NCBI RefSeq assembly: GCF_900141805.1
Contig: NZ_FQYN01000001.1
Span: 1-64,000, forward strand
DNA length: 64,000 bases
Reading direction: 5' to 3'
Source of the DNA: Hymenobacter daecheongensis DSM 21074
GTDB taxonomy: Bacteria; Bacteroidota; Bacteroidia; Cytophagales; Hymenobacteraceae
The first letter of the stretch is position 1, and the number at the start of each line of letters is the position of its first letter. The position numbers and the translations under genes are program-made. Positions 42,548-52,121 of this stretch are shown here, piece by piece. A model generated the notes under the pieces. It worked only from the letters and a program-made list of their open reading frames with translations. It was not told where the DNA came from and made no database searches.

Positions 42548-42740
42548 CTTGTCTCGGTCGGGTTGGGAGGAAAACCGGCAACGCTCGGGCTGCCTTAAAG
42601 TAAGCTGCAAGTTCGCACGAAAAAACCTGCGAACAGCCATCGGCTATCTTCGGCAGAGCCGGCAACAGCGGCCATTAGGACCGGGGTTCCCGCCAGCTAA
42701 TTCGCTACTAAGTGTCAGTTTATAAATTCATATTCTGCTG

Positions 42741-42748
42741 TACCTTTC
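42741..42748 (+). promoter_or_regulatory. -7-like promoter element (TACCTTTC) of the subtilase gene
   Basis: TAnnTTTG with the final G replaced by C, about 83 bases before the ATG at 42831. Confidence 0.35.
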
Positions 42749-42830
42749 CAAGGCAAAATAGCTCCTGAGCGCAGCCTTGTTGCGGCCGAGCGGGAGAAAA
42801 AAGTCGTCGTTTACGCTTAATCCATTTTCT

Positions 42831-44483
42831 ATGAAGATTTCCTTACCAATTCTTGCCGTACTCGCGGCCCTGGGCACCACCACCGCCCAAGCCCAGCAGC
42901 CGGCTCCCCGCCTGATCGTGCGGCTGCATGATGCCACGGGCACCGCCCAGGCTGCCGCCGCCAGCCGCAACGTCGCTCCGGCGGCCTTCGCGCAGCTCAA
43001 TCACCAGCACCACGCCGTGCAGGTGCAGCCGCTGAACCCAGGCCCTAGGCCGCTGCCCAATGCCGTAGCGGCCGTCACGCCGCCGGCCGTGTATCTGGTG
43101 GAGCTGCCCGCCGGCACTGATGCTGCGCAGGCCCAGCGTGACTACCAGCAAACCGGCCTGTTTCGCTACGTGGAGGTGGATGCTACCGGCCAGGGTGGCG
43201 GCGTGCAGGGCCTCACGCCCAACGACCCGCTCTATGCCGGCCGGCAATGGGGCCTGAACAACACCGGCAATTTCAGCCTCGCGCCGGCCCGCGCTGGGGC
43301 CGACATCCGGATGGAAGACGCCTGGCCCATCACCCGCGGCGACTCCTCTGTAACGGTAGCCACCATCGACAGCGGCTGCAAGCTCGACCACCCCGAGTTC
43401 AGCCGCCGCATCTGGCGCAACCGCCAGGAAATTCCGGCCAACGGCATCGACGACGACCGGAACGGCTACGTGGACGACCTCAGCGGCTGGAACTTCGTGA
43501 GCAATACCAACAACACCGCCGACGACTACGGCCACGGCACCAACGTGACGGGCATCATTGGTGCCTCCGGCAACAATGCGCTGGGCTACGCCGGCGTAAA
43601 CTGGGGCTGCAAGCTCATGATCTGCAAAGGCCTGGACAACCAGAACTCCGGCTTCTACTCGTGGTGGACGGCCAGCATCTACTACGCCGTGAACAACGGG
43701 GCCCGGGTTATCAATATGTCGTTGGGCGGCCTCAGCACCTCGCAGGCCATGCAGGATGCCATCACGTTTGCCAACCAGCGCGGCGTGGTGGTAGTGGCCT
43801 GCATGATGAACGCGAACAGCAGCACCGTGTATTATCCGGCCGGGATGAGCGGCGTGGTGGCCGTGGGCTCCACCAACCCCGACGACACCCGCAGCAGCCC
43901 GTTTTTCTGGAGCCCCACCAGCGGCAGCAACTTCGGCCCGCACCTGTCGGTGGTAGGCCCCGGCAACTACATCTACGGTCTGAGCCACACCTCCAACACC
44001 AACTACGGCTCCTACTGGGGCGGCACCTCGCAGGCCACCCCGCACGTGGCCGGCCTGGCGGCGCTCATGCTCACCCTGAAGCCCCAGCTCACGCCCGCGC
44101 AGGTGAAAGCCGCGCTACAAGCCACTGCCGACGACCGGGTAGGCAGCCTCAGCGAAGACACGCCCGGCTGGGACCAATACTACGGCCACGGCCGCGTGAA
44201 TGCCGCCCGCGCCCTGGCCTCCGTGGTGACGACGGCCGCCCGCCCCGCGCCGGTGGCGGCCTCAGCGCTGCAGGTATTCCCCAATCCCGCCCACCATCAA
44301 CTCACGCTGCGCACCACCGATGCCCGCCTGCTGAACCACGAAGTGCAGATTTTCAACGGCGTGGGCCAGCTGGTGTACCGGCACCTGCTCACGCAGCCCA
44401 CGCTGCAGCTCCCGCTGGCCCTCGCTCCGGGCGCGTACTGGCTCACGCTGGCCGGCACAGGTCGCAAGCTGCTGGTAGAATAG
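42831..44483 (+). CDS. Secreted subtilase (S8 peptidase) with type IX secretion domain
   Basis: A 550-residue protease. A signal peptide (1-22, TTAQAQQ) precedes a propeptide-like region (about 25-120) and the S8 domain with the Asp180 (TIDSGCKLDHPEF), His235 (DDYGHGTNVTG) and Ser400 (GGTSQATPHVAG) catalytic segments in the normal order. The last 75 residues form a type IX secretion domain (FPNPAHHQLTL, LAPGAYWLTL), so the enzyme is expected outside the cell or on its surface. It probably digests extracellular protein. A terminator follows; the promoter is likely the TACCTTTC element at 42741. Confidence 0.94.
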   Translation: MKISLPILAVLAALGTTTAQAQQPAPRLIVRLHDATGTAQAAAASRNVAPAAFAQLNHQHHAVQVQPLNPGPRPLPNAVAAVTPPAVYLVELPAGTDAAQAQRDYQQTGLFRYVEVDATGQGGGVQGLTPNDPLYAGRQWGLNNTGNFSLAPARAGADIRMEDAWPITRGDSSVTVATIDSGCKLDHPEFSRRIWRNRQEIPANGIDDDRNGYVDDLSGWNFVSNTNNTADDYGHGTNVTGIIGASGNNALGYAGVNWGCKLMICKGLDNQNSGFYSWWTASIYYAVNNGARVINMSLGGLSTSQAMQDAITFANQRGVVVVACMMNANSSTVYYPAGMSGVVAVGSTNPDDTRSSPFFWSPTSGSNFGPHLSVVGPGNYIYGLSHTSNTNYGSYWGGTSQATPHVAGLAALMLTLKPQLTPAQVKAALQATADDRVGSLSEDTPGWDQYYGHGRVNAARALASVVTTAARPAPVAASALQVFPNPAHHQLTLRTTDARLLNHEVQIFNGVGQLVYRHLLTQPTLQLPLALAPGAYWLTLAGTGRKLLVE

Positions 44484-44506
44484 GCGCGTCGGTTCTTCTG
44501 AAGCAC

Positions 44507-44541
44507 GAAAAAGCCCTTCCGGAACGCCGGAAGGGCTTTTC
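44507..44541. terminator. Terminator between the subtilase and DUF6150-like genes
   Basis: GAAAAAGCCCTTCCGG pairs with CCGGAAGGGCTTTTC around an AACG loop; it serves the convergent genes ending at 44483 and 44561. Confidence 0.9.
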
Positions 44542-44560
44542 TTATAAGGTGCAACCCAAC

Positions 44561-44941
44561 TTACCGCGGGCGGCAGCCGGCAAAGGAGCGCACGTCGGTG
44601 TAGTGAATGCTGAAGTCGGCCAGGGCGCGATTTTCGGTCACGAACAGCACGTAATCGGCGAAATTGGGGCCGGCGGGCGAGTACCAGAAGCCGGCTTTAT
44701 CGGCGAAGAGCTTGTTGTCTTCGCGGTACACCAGCACGTCGGCAAAAGCTTCCTCGGACTCCAGATATACCGTGGCGAAGCAGAAGCCGCGCCGCGCCGG
44801 GTTGGTTTCCAGAAACACCGAGCCGTAGATGCGGCACGGCTCGATGGAGCCCATCGGCGCTACCGCCACAAACGGCACACGCGGCTGGGGCTGGATGGGG
44901 TTCAGGGCCAGGGAAGCAGAAACTAGGAGCGCAGCAAGCAT
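44561..44941 (-). CDS. Small exported DUF6150-like protein
   Basis: A 126-residue protein with a signal peptide (about 1-13, short) and a repeating beta pattern: VFLETNPARRGFCFATVYLESEEAFADVLVY (in parts), REDNKLFADKAGFWYS, NFADYVLFVTENRALADFSIHYTD. The recurrent F/Y-x-x-x-x-x-AD-x-x/V-Y/F units match the DUF6150 (Septknot) family, in which several short AD repeats form a small beta fold. Function unknown. The identification rests on pattern recognition and should be checked. Confidence 0.6.
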   Translation of the reverse strand: MLAALLVSASLALNPIQPQPRVPFVAVAPMGSIEPCRIYGSVFLETNPARRGFCFATVYLESEEAFADVLVYREDNKLFADKAGFWYSPAGPNFADYVLFVTENRALADFSIHYTDVRSFAGCRPR

Positions 44942-45054
44942 ACGTTGGGGTGAGATGAGCCGGGATTTCTGGCCGATTTGAGTTCAGCCTTACAAGGCCA
45001 TTCCGCAGAACTAAGTTCGGGCCAGAAACCAAAAACGCCTCCCACCAACCAAAT

Positions 45055-45819
45055 TTAGAACGACTTGATAATCTCGGTGAAGTCGCGCGACTTGAGCGCG
45101 GCCCCGCCGATGAGGCCGCCATCTACGTCGGGCTGCGAAAACAGCTCGCGGGCGTTCTGAGCGTTGGCCGAGCCGCCGTAGAGAATAGTGGTGTTCAGCG
45201 CGGCCTCGGCATCATAGGCGCGGGCAATCTGCTCGCGGATGAAGGCGTGCACTTCCTGCGCCTGCTGGCTGGTGGCCGTTTTGCCGGTGCCGATGGCCCA
45301 AATGGGCTCATAGGCAATGGTTACCTGGTCGAATTCCTCATTGGAGAGGTGAAACAGGCCTTCTTTGAGTTGCTTTTCGAGGTAGGCAAAAGTCTCGTCG
45401 GCCTCGCGGGTTTCCAGGCTTTCGCCCACGCAGAAAATCGGCTTGAGGCCGGCGGCCAGCACGGCCTTCAGCTTCTGGCTCAGCAGCTCATTGTCTTCAT
45501 GAAAATACTGTCGGCGCTCGGAGTGGCCCAGAATCACGTACTCCACCCCTACTGACTGCAGCATTTTGGCCGAAACCTCGCCGGTAAAGGCCCCGCTTTC
45601 TTTCTGGTGGCAGTTCTGCGCGCCCAGATGGATGTTGCCGCCGGCGGTGAGCAGCTTGCCTATGGAATGCAGAAACGGAAACGGCGGACAAATCACGACT
45701 TCCACGCCCGAGCCACCCACTTCGTCGGCTACCATGTTAGTGATTTCGGATACCAGGGCGAGGCCGTCCTGGTAAGTCATGTTCATTTTCCAGTTGCCGG
45801 CGACGAGGTTCTTGCGCAT
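45055..45819 (-). CDS. tpiA: Triosephosphate isomerase
   Basis: A 254-residue TIM-barrel enzyme of glycolysis that interconverts dihydroxyacetone phosphate and glyceraldehyde 3-phosphate. All signatures are present: AGNWKMN (Lys near residue 12), GHSERR (about 97-102), YEPIWAIGTG (catalytic Glu in the YEP segment, about 168-177) and LYGGSAN near the C terminus. The ORF on this strand continues 260 codons upstream in the same frame, but that extension lies over the TspO-like gene in another frame and is not coding; the MRKNLVAGNWK start is certain. It lies 83 bases after the TspO-like gene on the same strand. Confidence 0.97.
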   Translation of the reverse strand: MRKNLVAGNWKMNMTYQDGLALVSEITNMVADEVGGSGVEVVICPPFPFLHSIGKLLTAGGNIHLGAQNCHQKESGAFTGEVSAKMLQSVGVEYVILGHSERRQYFHEDNELLSQKLKAVLAAGLKPIFCVGESLETREADETFAYLEKQLKEGLFHLSNEEFDQVTIAYEPIWAIGTGKTATSQQAQEVHAFIREQIARAYDAEAALNTTILYGGSANAQNARELFSQPDVDGGLIGGAALKSRDFTEIIKSF

Positions 45820-45902
45820 AAGAAAAGGGTTGGGTGGGAAGAATCTGTTGATGCGCGCAAAGAAACGACAATTCACCCAAGCGCCCCAGTCGGAATCGGA
45901 CT

Positions 45903-46721
45903 CTACTCCGCCGCGGGCCGGTGCGGGCGCAGCGCCAGCAGCACGCCGCCCAGGGCCACCACCGCCGCCCCTACCAGCGCCGCCAGCGCCAGCTCCGGAT
46001 ATGAGCCGCCGCGCTGCGCCACCCAGATGCCCACCAGCGCCCAGGCAATTACCAACGGGTACACCACATTGCGAAACACACTGCCAATAACGAGTCCCAG
46101 CGCCACCACCACGGCCAGCAGCACAAACGTGAGCAGCACCGACCCATTCTCGGCCGTGCGCCAGCCCAACTCCCGCAGCCCGATGGTGATGTTGATGACC
46201 GAGGCCACCGAAATCCAACCCAGATACAGCGCAAACGGAATGCTGGTCCAGTGCGGGGTGAGGCCGGTGCGCACCCGGCGGCGCACCCGCCCAAACGCCA
46301 CGATAAGCGCCCCCAGAATCAGCACCATCACCAGCACGCTCAGCGGCAGTAGCTCGTAGGCAAACACCACCAGCCAGCCGCCCGTGGCCACGCAGGCCAG
46401 CGTGAGTGGCTTGGCCACCGCGTCGGGCAGCTGGCTGGTGCGCTGGGCCGGCAGCAGCTGCCACACGGCATAAACAATCAGGCTTAGAAAGATCAGCCCC
46501 CAGATGCTGAAAGCGTAGCCGGCCGGCGTGAGCAGCGTGGGGTACTTGCCCGATACCACGGCGTTGGTCTGCCCGTTGAAGGGGCGGGCATTCGACCAAT
46601 AGTTGAGGAAGACATTGCCGAAAACGGCCAGCGCGACCATCCAGCGCCAGAGCAGGTGGCGGGCAGAGGGGGTGTAGGTGGCGGGGGTAGTGGTGGGTTC
46701 CATAGGTTTAGGAAGCAGCAT
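45903..46721 (-). CDS. TspO/MBR-like tryptophan-rich membrane protein
   Basis: A 272-residue integral membrane protein with about seven helices. The segment PAGYAFSIWGLIFLSLIVYAVWQ (in two parts, about residues 66-88) matches the Trp-rich TspO/MBR-like group, which binds tetrapyrroles or acts as a sensory protein in other bacteria; here the similarity is partial and the protein is longer than classical TspO (about 160 residues). Start MLLPKPMEP is taken as predicted; MEPTTTPATY, six codons later, is an equally good alternative. Confidence 0.65.
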   Translation of the reverse strand: MLLPKPMEPTTTPATYTPSARHLLWRWMVALAVFGNVFLNYWSNARPFNGQTNAVVSGKYPTLLTPAGYAFSIWGLIFLSLIVYAVWQLLPAQRTSQLPDAVAKPLTLACVATGGWLVVFAYELLPLSVLVMVLILGALIVAFGRVRRRVRTGLTPHWTSIPFALYLGWISVASVINITIGLRELGWRTAENGSVLLTFVLLAVVVALGLVIGSVFRNVVYPLVIAWALVGIWVAQRGGSYPELALAALVGAAVVALGGVLLALRPHRPAAE

Positions 46722-46767
46722 GAGTGATTTTGCCTACGCAACCATGCGGCTGGGCGTTGGTTGGCAG

Positions 46768-47301
46768 CTAGTGCCGGTCCGTTCGGGTAGTGTGTTGCTG
46801 ATAGCGGAAATTCAGATTGGCCGAAATACTGAGCCGGTGCCGCCCAACTTCAGCAAAACGGCTGCCTCCGAACCGGGCATTATAGCCATACAGCAGATTG
46901 ATAAAACCCGCCGCGCCGATGCCCAGTGCGGGCGTAATCACCAGTTGACCACGACTGAAATCAGTATAATAGGCCGCCGAAATATCCCCTCCAAGCGCCA
47001 TAGCCCCAAACGAGTAGCCCACCTTGGGGCCTAGCAACACCTTGTCCCTGGTGAAACGAAAGTCCGTTGCGACGTAAGGACCGCTGCTGGCTATGCCCAA
47101 CGCCTGCCACTGCACTGCGTGCCGGGCCAGTCCTACTTCCAGCCACGCTTTGGGCTGAAAAGCCCCGCCGACCCGCAGCACCGTGCGCGGCGCGGCGCGG
47201 TAGCGGGCCCGTTGCCAGTCAACCGTATCAGGGACCTGAGCGGCAACAGCTGAGGGGAGCAACATTGCCGTTGCTACTATAAACAGGTGAGAAATAGACA
47301 T
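46768..47301 (-). CDS. Small outer-membrane beta-barrel protein of unknown function
   Basis: A 177-residue protein with signal peptide (about 1-21, ending AVAAQV) and eight or so amphipathic strands (ARHAVQWQALGI, PYVATDFRFTRDKVLLGP, AYYTDFSRGQLVITPALGIG), which suggest a small outer-membrane barrel. FINLLYGYNARFGGSR is a recurring type of segment in Bacteroidota proteins of unknown role. The uvrA terminator ends exactly at its ATG, so either a promoter lies within the hairpin region or it is read by escaping transcripts. Confidence 0.65.
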   Translation of the reverse strand: MSISHLFIVATAMLLPSAVAAQVPDTVDWQRARYRAAPRTVLRVGGAFQPKAWLEVGLARHAVQWQALGIASSGPYVATDFRFTRDKVLLGPKVGYSFGAMALGGDISAAYYTDFSRGQLVITPALGIGAAGFINLLYGYNARFGGSRFAEVGRHRLSISANLNFRYQQHTTRTDRH

Positions 47302-47330
47302 AAAAAAGAGGCCACCGGGAAGTGGCCTCT
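47302..47330 (-). terminator. Terminator after uvrA, touching the next gene
   Basis: AGAGGCCAC pairs with GTGGCCTCT around a six-base loop and is followed by six Ts that end at the ATG of the gene at 47301. Confidence 0.8.
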
Positions 47331-47388
47331 AATCTACTCGGATAGTTCTTGACTGTACAAGAGTGCCCTATTGAGCACACGCATTCTG

Positions 47389-50226
47389 CTACAGCTTCTC
47401 GGCCAAGAACCGGGCCGTGTGGTTGGTCTTTTTCAGCTTCACCATTTCCTCCGGCGTGCCCTCAAACAGCAGGTGGCCGCCGTTGATACCGCCCTCGGGG
47501 CCGAGGTCAATCAGCCAGTCGGCGCACTTGATGATGTCCATGTTGTGCTCGATGATGAGCACCGAGTTGCCCTGCTCGATTAGGGCGTTCAGGGCTTTGA
47601 GCAGCTTGTTGATGTCGTGGAAGTGCAGGCCGGTGCTGGGCTCGTCGAAGATGAACAGAATCTTATCCTGCTGCAGCGTGGCACCTTTGGTCAGGAAGGA
47701 GGCCAGCTTCACGCGCTGGGCCTCGCCGCCGCTCAGCGTGTTGGCCGACTGGCCCAGGCGGATGTAGCCCAGCCCCACGTCGTCGAGGGGCCGCAGGCGC
47801 TCGGCTACTTTAGGCTGGCCTTTGAAGAACTCCACCGCGTCGGCCACGGTCATTTCCAGCACATCGTCGATGCCCATGTCCTGGAATTTCACGTCCAGAA
47901 TGTCCTGCTTGAATTTGCGGCCCGCGCAGCTTTCGCAGGTCAGGTAGATGTCGGCCATGAACTGCATTTCGATCTTCACCTGGCCCTCGCCCTGGCACAC
48001 CTCGCAGCGTCCGCCTTCAATGTTGAACGAAAAGTGCGAGGGTTTCAGACCCCGGGCTTTGGCCAGCGGCTGGTCCGAAAACAGCGTACGGATGGCATCG
48101 TAGGCCTTCACATAGGTAACAGGGTTCGAGCGGCTGCTCTTGCCGATGGGGTTCTGGTCTACGAACTCGACGTGGCTTACCTGGCCCTGCACGCCCATCA
48201 GGCGGTCGAACTTACCAGTGGCCTCGCCCGCGCCGCCGCCGAGTTGCTTGGCCACGGCCGGGGCCAGAATGCGCTTCACCAGCGTCGATTTGCCCGAGCC
48301 GGATACTCCCGTCACGACGGTCATCACGCCCAGCGGAAACTTCACGCTCACGTTTTTGAGGTTGTTTTCGCGGGCGCCCAGCACTTCCAGCGCATTGCGC
48401 CAGGGCCGGCGCGTGGCGGGCACCTTCACCTCCATGCGGCCGCTCAGGTACTGGCCGGTGTAGGTTTTGGTGTCCTTCAGAATTTCGGGGTACGTCCCCT
48501 GAAACATCAGATGGCCGCCGCCGGAGCCGGCTTCTGGGCCGATGTCGATGATCTGGTCGGCTTCCTCCATCATCTTCTCCTCGTGCTCCACCACAATCAC
48601 GGTGTTGCCCAGCTTCTGCAACGAGCGCAGCACGCCAATAAGCTGCTCGGCATCCTTCGGGTGCAGCCCGATGCTGGGCTCGTCCAGAATGTACATGGAG
48701 CCCACCAACGCCGAGCCCAGCGACGTAGCCAGCGAAATGCGCTGACTCTCGCCGCCCGAAAGCGTGCTGCTCAGGCGGTTCAGCGTGAGGTAGCCCAGGC
48801 CCACGCGGTTCAGATAGCCTAGGCGGTTGGTAATTTCAGTGCTCAGGCGCTCGGCAATCTTGGCGTCGTGCTCGTTCAGGCTGAGTTGCTCGAAATACTC
48901 CAGCGCCTTACTCACCGGCAGCAGCACGATATCGGTGATGCTCTGGCCATCGATTTTCACGTACTGCGCATCCTTGCGCAGGCGGGTGCCGCGGCAGTCA
49001 GGGCAGGTGGTGCGGCCCCGGTAGCGGCTCTGCAGCACCCGGTACTGGATTTTGTGGGTTTGGGTGGCTATCCATTTGAAGTAGGCATCGAGGCCCTCGA
49101 AGTACTTGTTGCCTTTCCAGAGCAGGTTGCGCTCGGCTTCGGTCAGCTCGTTGTAAGGGCGGTGAATGGGGAAGTCGAAGCGGATGCCGTTTTTGAGCAG
49201 CGGCTTCAGCCATTCACTCTGCTTGTCGGTGCGCCAGGGCGCAATGGCCCCTTCGTACACAGTCAAGCTTTTATCCGGAATCACCAGGTCCTCATCAATA
49301 CCCAGCACCGAGCCGAACCCCTCGCAGGTCTGACAGGCGCCGTAGGGGTTGTTGAAGCTGAAGAAGTTCACGTTGGGCTCCTCGAACACTACACCGTCCA
49401 GCTCAAACCGGTCGGAGAAGGTGCGCGTTTCCTCGTCAAGCTTAATGCGGCAGGTGCCGTGGCCCTCAAAAAAGGCGGTCTGCACCGAATCCGAGAGGCG
49501 GAACATCAGGTCCTCATCGCCGGTGCGGATTACGGCGCGGTCAATCATGATGTGCACGTCGCCTTTCACTTCGGGCTGGCCTTCGGCAATCAACTCTTCG
49601 ATAAACGCGGTTTCATCGCCATTGATGACCACGCGGCTGTAGCCTTTTTGCAGCAACAGATCCAGCTCCTTGCTCATCGGGCGGCCGTCTTCCGAGGGCA
49701 GCAGCGGGGCCAGAATCATGGCTTTCGAGCCGTCGGGCAGCTTGAAGAGAAAGTCCACCACATCGGCCACGGTGTCCTTGCGCACCTGCTCGCCGCTGAC
49801 GGGCGAATACGTGCGGCCCACCCGCGCAAACAGCAGCTTGAGGTAGTCGTAAATCTCGGTGCTGGTGCCCACCGTGGAACGGTTGTTCTTGATGCTAACC
49901 TTTTGCTCAATGGCAATGGCCGGCGAAATGCCGCGGATGTAGTCCACATCGGGCTTATCCATGCGGCCCAGAAACTGGCGGGCGTAGCTGCTCAGGCTTT
50001 CCACGTACATGCGCTGCCCCTCGGCATACAGCGTATCGAAGGCCAGACTCGATTTGCCCGAGCCCGACAAACCCGTGACGACGATAAACTTATTGCGTGG
50101 CAGCGCCACGCTCAGGTTTTTGAGATTGTGCACCCGGGCATTCTTAATCAGAATGAACTGCCGCGGGTCGAGCTGGTCAATCGGGTCGGCCGCGGGGGCG
50201 GCTACTTGCAGGGATTCTTGGGCCAT
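47389..50226 (-). CDS. uvrA: Excinuclease ABC subunit UvrA
   Basis: A 945-residue ATPase of nucleotide excision repair that finds damaged DNA together with UvrB. Two ABC modules are seen: the first Walker [21 protein letters not shown] at about residues 52-71 and its signature [16 protein letters not shown], the second Walker [15 protein letters not shown] and signature [18 protein letters not shown]. The zinc-finger regions [18 protein letters not shown] and [10 protein letters not shown] with CESCAGRKF have Cys pairs in the normal places. Normal length; no anomaly. Followed by a terminator. A TACCTTCG element at 50286-50293 may be its promoter. Confidence 0.97.
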   Translation of the reverse strand: MAQESLQVAAPAADPIDQLDPRQFILIKNARVHNLKNLSVALPRNKFIVVTGLSGSGKSSLAFDTLYAEGQRMYVESLSSYARQFLGRMDKPDVDYIRGISPAIAIEQKVSIKNNRSTVGTSTEIYDYLKLLFARVGRTYSPVSGEQVRKDTVADVVDFLFKLPDGSKAMILAPLLPSEDGRPMSKELDLLLQKGYSRVVINGDETAFIEELIAEGQPEVKGDVHIMIDRAVIRTGDEDLMFRLSDSVQTAFFEGHGTCRIKLDEETRTFSDRFELDGVVFEEPNVNFFSFNNPYGACQTCEGFGSVLGIDEDLVIPDKSLTVYEGAIAPWRTDKQSEWLKPLLKNGIRFDFPIHRPYNELTEAERNLLWKGNKYFEGLDAYFKWIATQTHKIQYRVLQSRYRGRTTCPDCRGTRLRKDAQYVKIDGQSITDIVLLPVSKALEYFEQLSLNEHDAKIAERLSTEITNRLGYLNRVGLGYLTLNRLSSTLSGGESQRISLATSLGSALVGSMYILDEPSIGLHPKDAEQLIGVLRSLQKLGNTVIVVEHEEKMMEEADQIIDIGPEAGSGGGHLMFQGTYPEILKDTKTYTGQYLSGRMEVKVPATRRPWRNALEVLGARENNLKNVSVKFPLGVMTVVTGVSGSGKSTLVKRILAPAVAKQLGGGAGEATGKFDRLMGVQGQVSHVEFVDQNPIGKSSRSNPVTYVKAYDAIRTLFSDQPLAKARGLKPSHFSFNIEGGRCEVCQGEGQVKIEMQFMADIYLTCESCAGRKFKQDILDVKFQDMGIDDVLEMTVADAVEFFKGQPKVAERLRPLDDVGLGYIRLGQSANTLSGGEAQRVKLASFLTKGATLQQDKILFIFDEPSTGLHFHDINKLLKALNALIEQGNSVLIIEHNMDIIKCADWLIDLGPEGGINGGHLLFEGTPEEMVKLKKTNHTARFLAEKL

Positions 50227-50531
50227 AGAGGTAGTAAACAGCCACGGGCAGGGGTTTGGTTTCCCGGCCGCGGCGGTTGGACCAACGAAGGTAAGGCTTT
50301 GCCGACCGTGGCGGAAGCCCGGAGCCGGCTAATTGCCGCCGGGCCGCCGGCCGCCAGGCAGCGCAGGCGCAGGTGGCTTTCTTTTACCTTGGCAAAACCA
50401 GCTCTGGCGCCGTCAGAGCCCAAACCCCATTTATACTATTGGCGTTTAGCTGGCAGAAGTACGGCATTTGTGGTACTTTTAATTCCTTTTCACCAACTCA
50501 GCCGCCTGACAGCCAAACCACATAGTACTTT
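50227..50531. other. Divergent intergenic region between uvrA and the hydrolase gene
   Basis: 305 bases without an RNA gene or convincing ORF. A TACCTTCG element on the minus strand (50286-50293) may drive uvrA. On the plus strand TAGTACTTT directly precedes the hydrolase ATG. No repeat was noticed. Confidence 0.4.
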
Positions 50532-52040
50532 ATGAAGAACCGTTTACACGTTGCATTTCTCCTTGTCTTCGTTATGTGCTTTCCGCTGCTGAGCTTAGCT
50601 GGCCGGGTTTCCGGTGGGCCCTCGCTGCTGGGCGGGCAGTGGAAAGGCCAGCTCGCGGTGCCCGGCGGCAGCCTGAATCTTATCGTCACCATCGTGCCGC
50701 TCACCAACGGCTCCTACTACGCGGCCCTCGACGTGCCCCAGCAGAAAATCAGCCGGATGCCGGTGGAAGTGGCGCAGAAAGACAATGAAGTGACGCTCAG
50801 CATTGAGCAGGCCGGCAGCCGCTTCGTTGGCAAGCTGCGTCCCGATACCGGCGCGCTGAATGGCACCTGGACCCAGCCCGGCCTCACCGCGCCGCTGGTG
50901 CTCACCCGCTCCAACGTGGCCGTGACCACCGCGCCCAAGTTCAAAGTAGCCCCGCCCTACCGCCAGGACGACGTGATTGTGCCCAACAAAGTGGCCAAGC
51001 TGCGCCTGGGCGCCACGCTCACCATGCCCCAGGGCAGCGGCCCGTTTCCGGCCGTGGTGCTGGTTTCCGACTCCGGCCCGCAGGACCGCGACGCGCTGCA
51101 GGAAGAATACCGCATGTTCGGGCAGCTGGCCGACTACCTCACCCGCCACGGCATTGCCGTGCTGCGCTACGACGACCGGGGCCTGGGCAAATCGACCGGT
51201 ACATATTCCAACGCCACCACCGCCGACCTGGTAACCGACGCGCAGGCGGCCCTGGGCTATCTGCGGGCTCATTATCGGGTCAATAAATCCCAAGTCGGTA
51301 TCATCGGGCACGGCGAGGGAGCCAACATCGCGCTGCTGGCCGCCCGCCAGCCCAAGGGCCCCGACTACGTGGTATCGCTGGCCGGCTATGGCCTGCCGGG
51401 CCGCGATGTGCTGCGCCGCCAGCAGGTAGAAATCATGCGCCTGATCGGGGCCAACCCGGCCCAGGTAGATGCTGCGCTGAAAATGGATGACCGGCTGGTA
51501 GAAGTAGTGCGCCAGACCCCCGACAACGCCCTGGCCCGCGCCAAAGTGGGCGTGCTGTTGCGCCAGAGCAATGCCGACATTGACCCCGACATGGCCCGCG
51601 CCCGCGCCGTGCAGCTCACCACGCCCTGGTACCGCTACTTCGTCGATTTTGACCCGCAGCGCAACATGGCGGGGGTGAAATGCCCCGTACTGGCCCTGAA
51701 CGGCACCGCCGATCTGCAGGTAACGGCCGGCAAAAACCTTTCGGCGCTGAATAAAGCCCTCAAAGCCAGCGGCAACCGCAAAGTGACCGTGCAGAAGCTA
51801 GCCGGCGTGAACCACCTCTTCCAGGCCGACCCTACGGAATGGCCCGTTTTTGAGGGCGAGCAGCGAGCTACTTTCTCGCCCGAGGCGCTGAAAGTCGTGC
51901 ACGGCTGGATTGCCCAGCAAGTCATTATCGTGAAGCCGACCGCCGTCCCGATTACGGTGAAGCGCACAGAACCGCATTCGCTGAAGCGCACGGACCCTAA
52001 TCCGCTGAAGCGAATTTCGGCTAAAAGAGGCCGGAGCTAA
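50532..52040 (+). CDS. Exported alpha/beta-hydrolase-fold protein lacking the nucleophile serine
   Basis: A 502-residue protein with a signal peptide (about residues 1-23). Residues about 35-130 are a beta-rich domain, and 145-465 an alpha/beta hydrolase of the S9/BAAT-like group with SDSGPQDRD (about 179-187), LRYDDRGLGKSTG (about 211-223), the acid Asp394 (in NGTADLQV) and His428 (in VNHLF). The nucleophile elbow, normally GHSEGG, reads GHGEGA (residues 259-264; Gly261 codon GGC at 51312-51314), so the Ser is missing. The C-terminal 35 residues hold three repeats of a KRTEP/KRTDP/LKRI type. It is likely inactive as a classical hydrolase. Relatives with the Ser are common in Bacteroidota. 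Confidence 0.85.
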   Translation: MKNRLHVAFLLVFVMCFPLLSLAGRVSGGPSLLGGQWKGQLAVPGGSLNLIVTIVPLTNGSYYAALDVPQQKISRMPVEVAQKDNEVTLSIEQAGSRFVGKLRPDTGALNGTWTQPGLTAPLVLTRSNVAVTTAPKFKVAPPYRQDDVIVPNKVAKLRLGATLTMPQGSGPFPAVVLVSDSGPQDRDALQEEYRMFGQLADYLTRHGIAVLRYDDRGLGKSTGTYSNATTADLVTDAQAALGYLRAHYRVNKSQVGIIGHGEGANIALLAARQPKGPDYVVSLAGYGLPGRDVLRRQQVEIMRLIGANPAQVDAALKMDDRLVEVVRQTPDNALARAKVGVLLRQSNADIDPDMARARAVQLTTPWYRYFVDFDPQRNMAGVKCPVLALNGTADLQVTAGKNLSALNKALKASGNRKVTVQKLAGVNHLFQADPTEWPVFEGEQRATFSPEALKVVHGWIAQQVIIVKPTAVPITVKRTEPHSLKRTDPNPLKRISAKRGRS

Positions 52041-52065
52041 GGCCGGCAGCTCGGACTTCAACCCC

Positions 52066-52107
52066 AAAAAAACGGTTGTCAGGCATCAGGCCCGGCAACC
52101 GTTTTTT
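52066..52107. terminator. Bidirectional terminator
   Basis: AAAAAACGGTTG pairs with CAACCGTTTTTT, with GCC/GGC-like pairing inside, between the convergent genes ending at 52040 and 52122. Confidence 0.85.
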
Positions 52108-52121
52108 TGGTGTAGGCCGTG

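Noticed and set aside
42831..44483. Possible local type IX secretion gene cluster because two substrates are here
   Set aside because: No Por/Gld/Spr machinery genes are present in the window; only substrates carry the sorting domain.
43247..44926. 559-codon plus-strand ORF
   Set aside because: Alternative frame of the subtilase gene with Arg/Gln/Pro-rich composition, running past its end.
45055..46599. 514-codon ORF suggesting a fusion of a membrane domain to triosephosphate isomerase
   Set aside because: The upstream 260 codons are an out-of-frame shadow of the TspO-like gene; tpiA starts at 45819 with its standard N terminus.
47617..50535. Two long plus-strand ORFs (401 and 555 codons)
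   Set aside because: Antisense to uvrA, with repetitive GC-rich composition; the second also runs across the intergenic gap.
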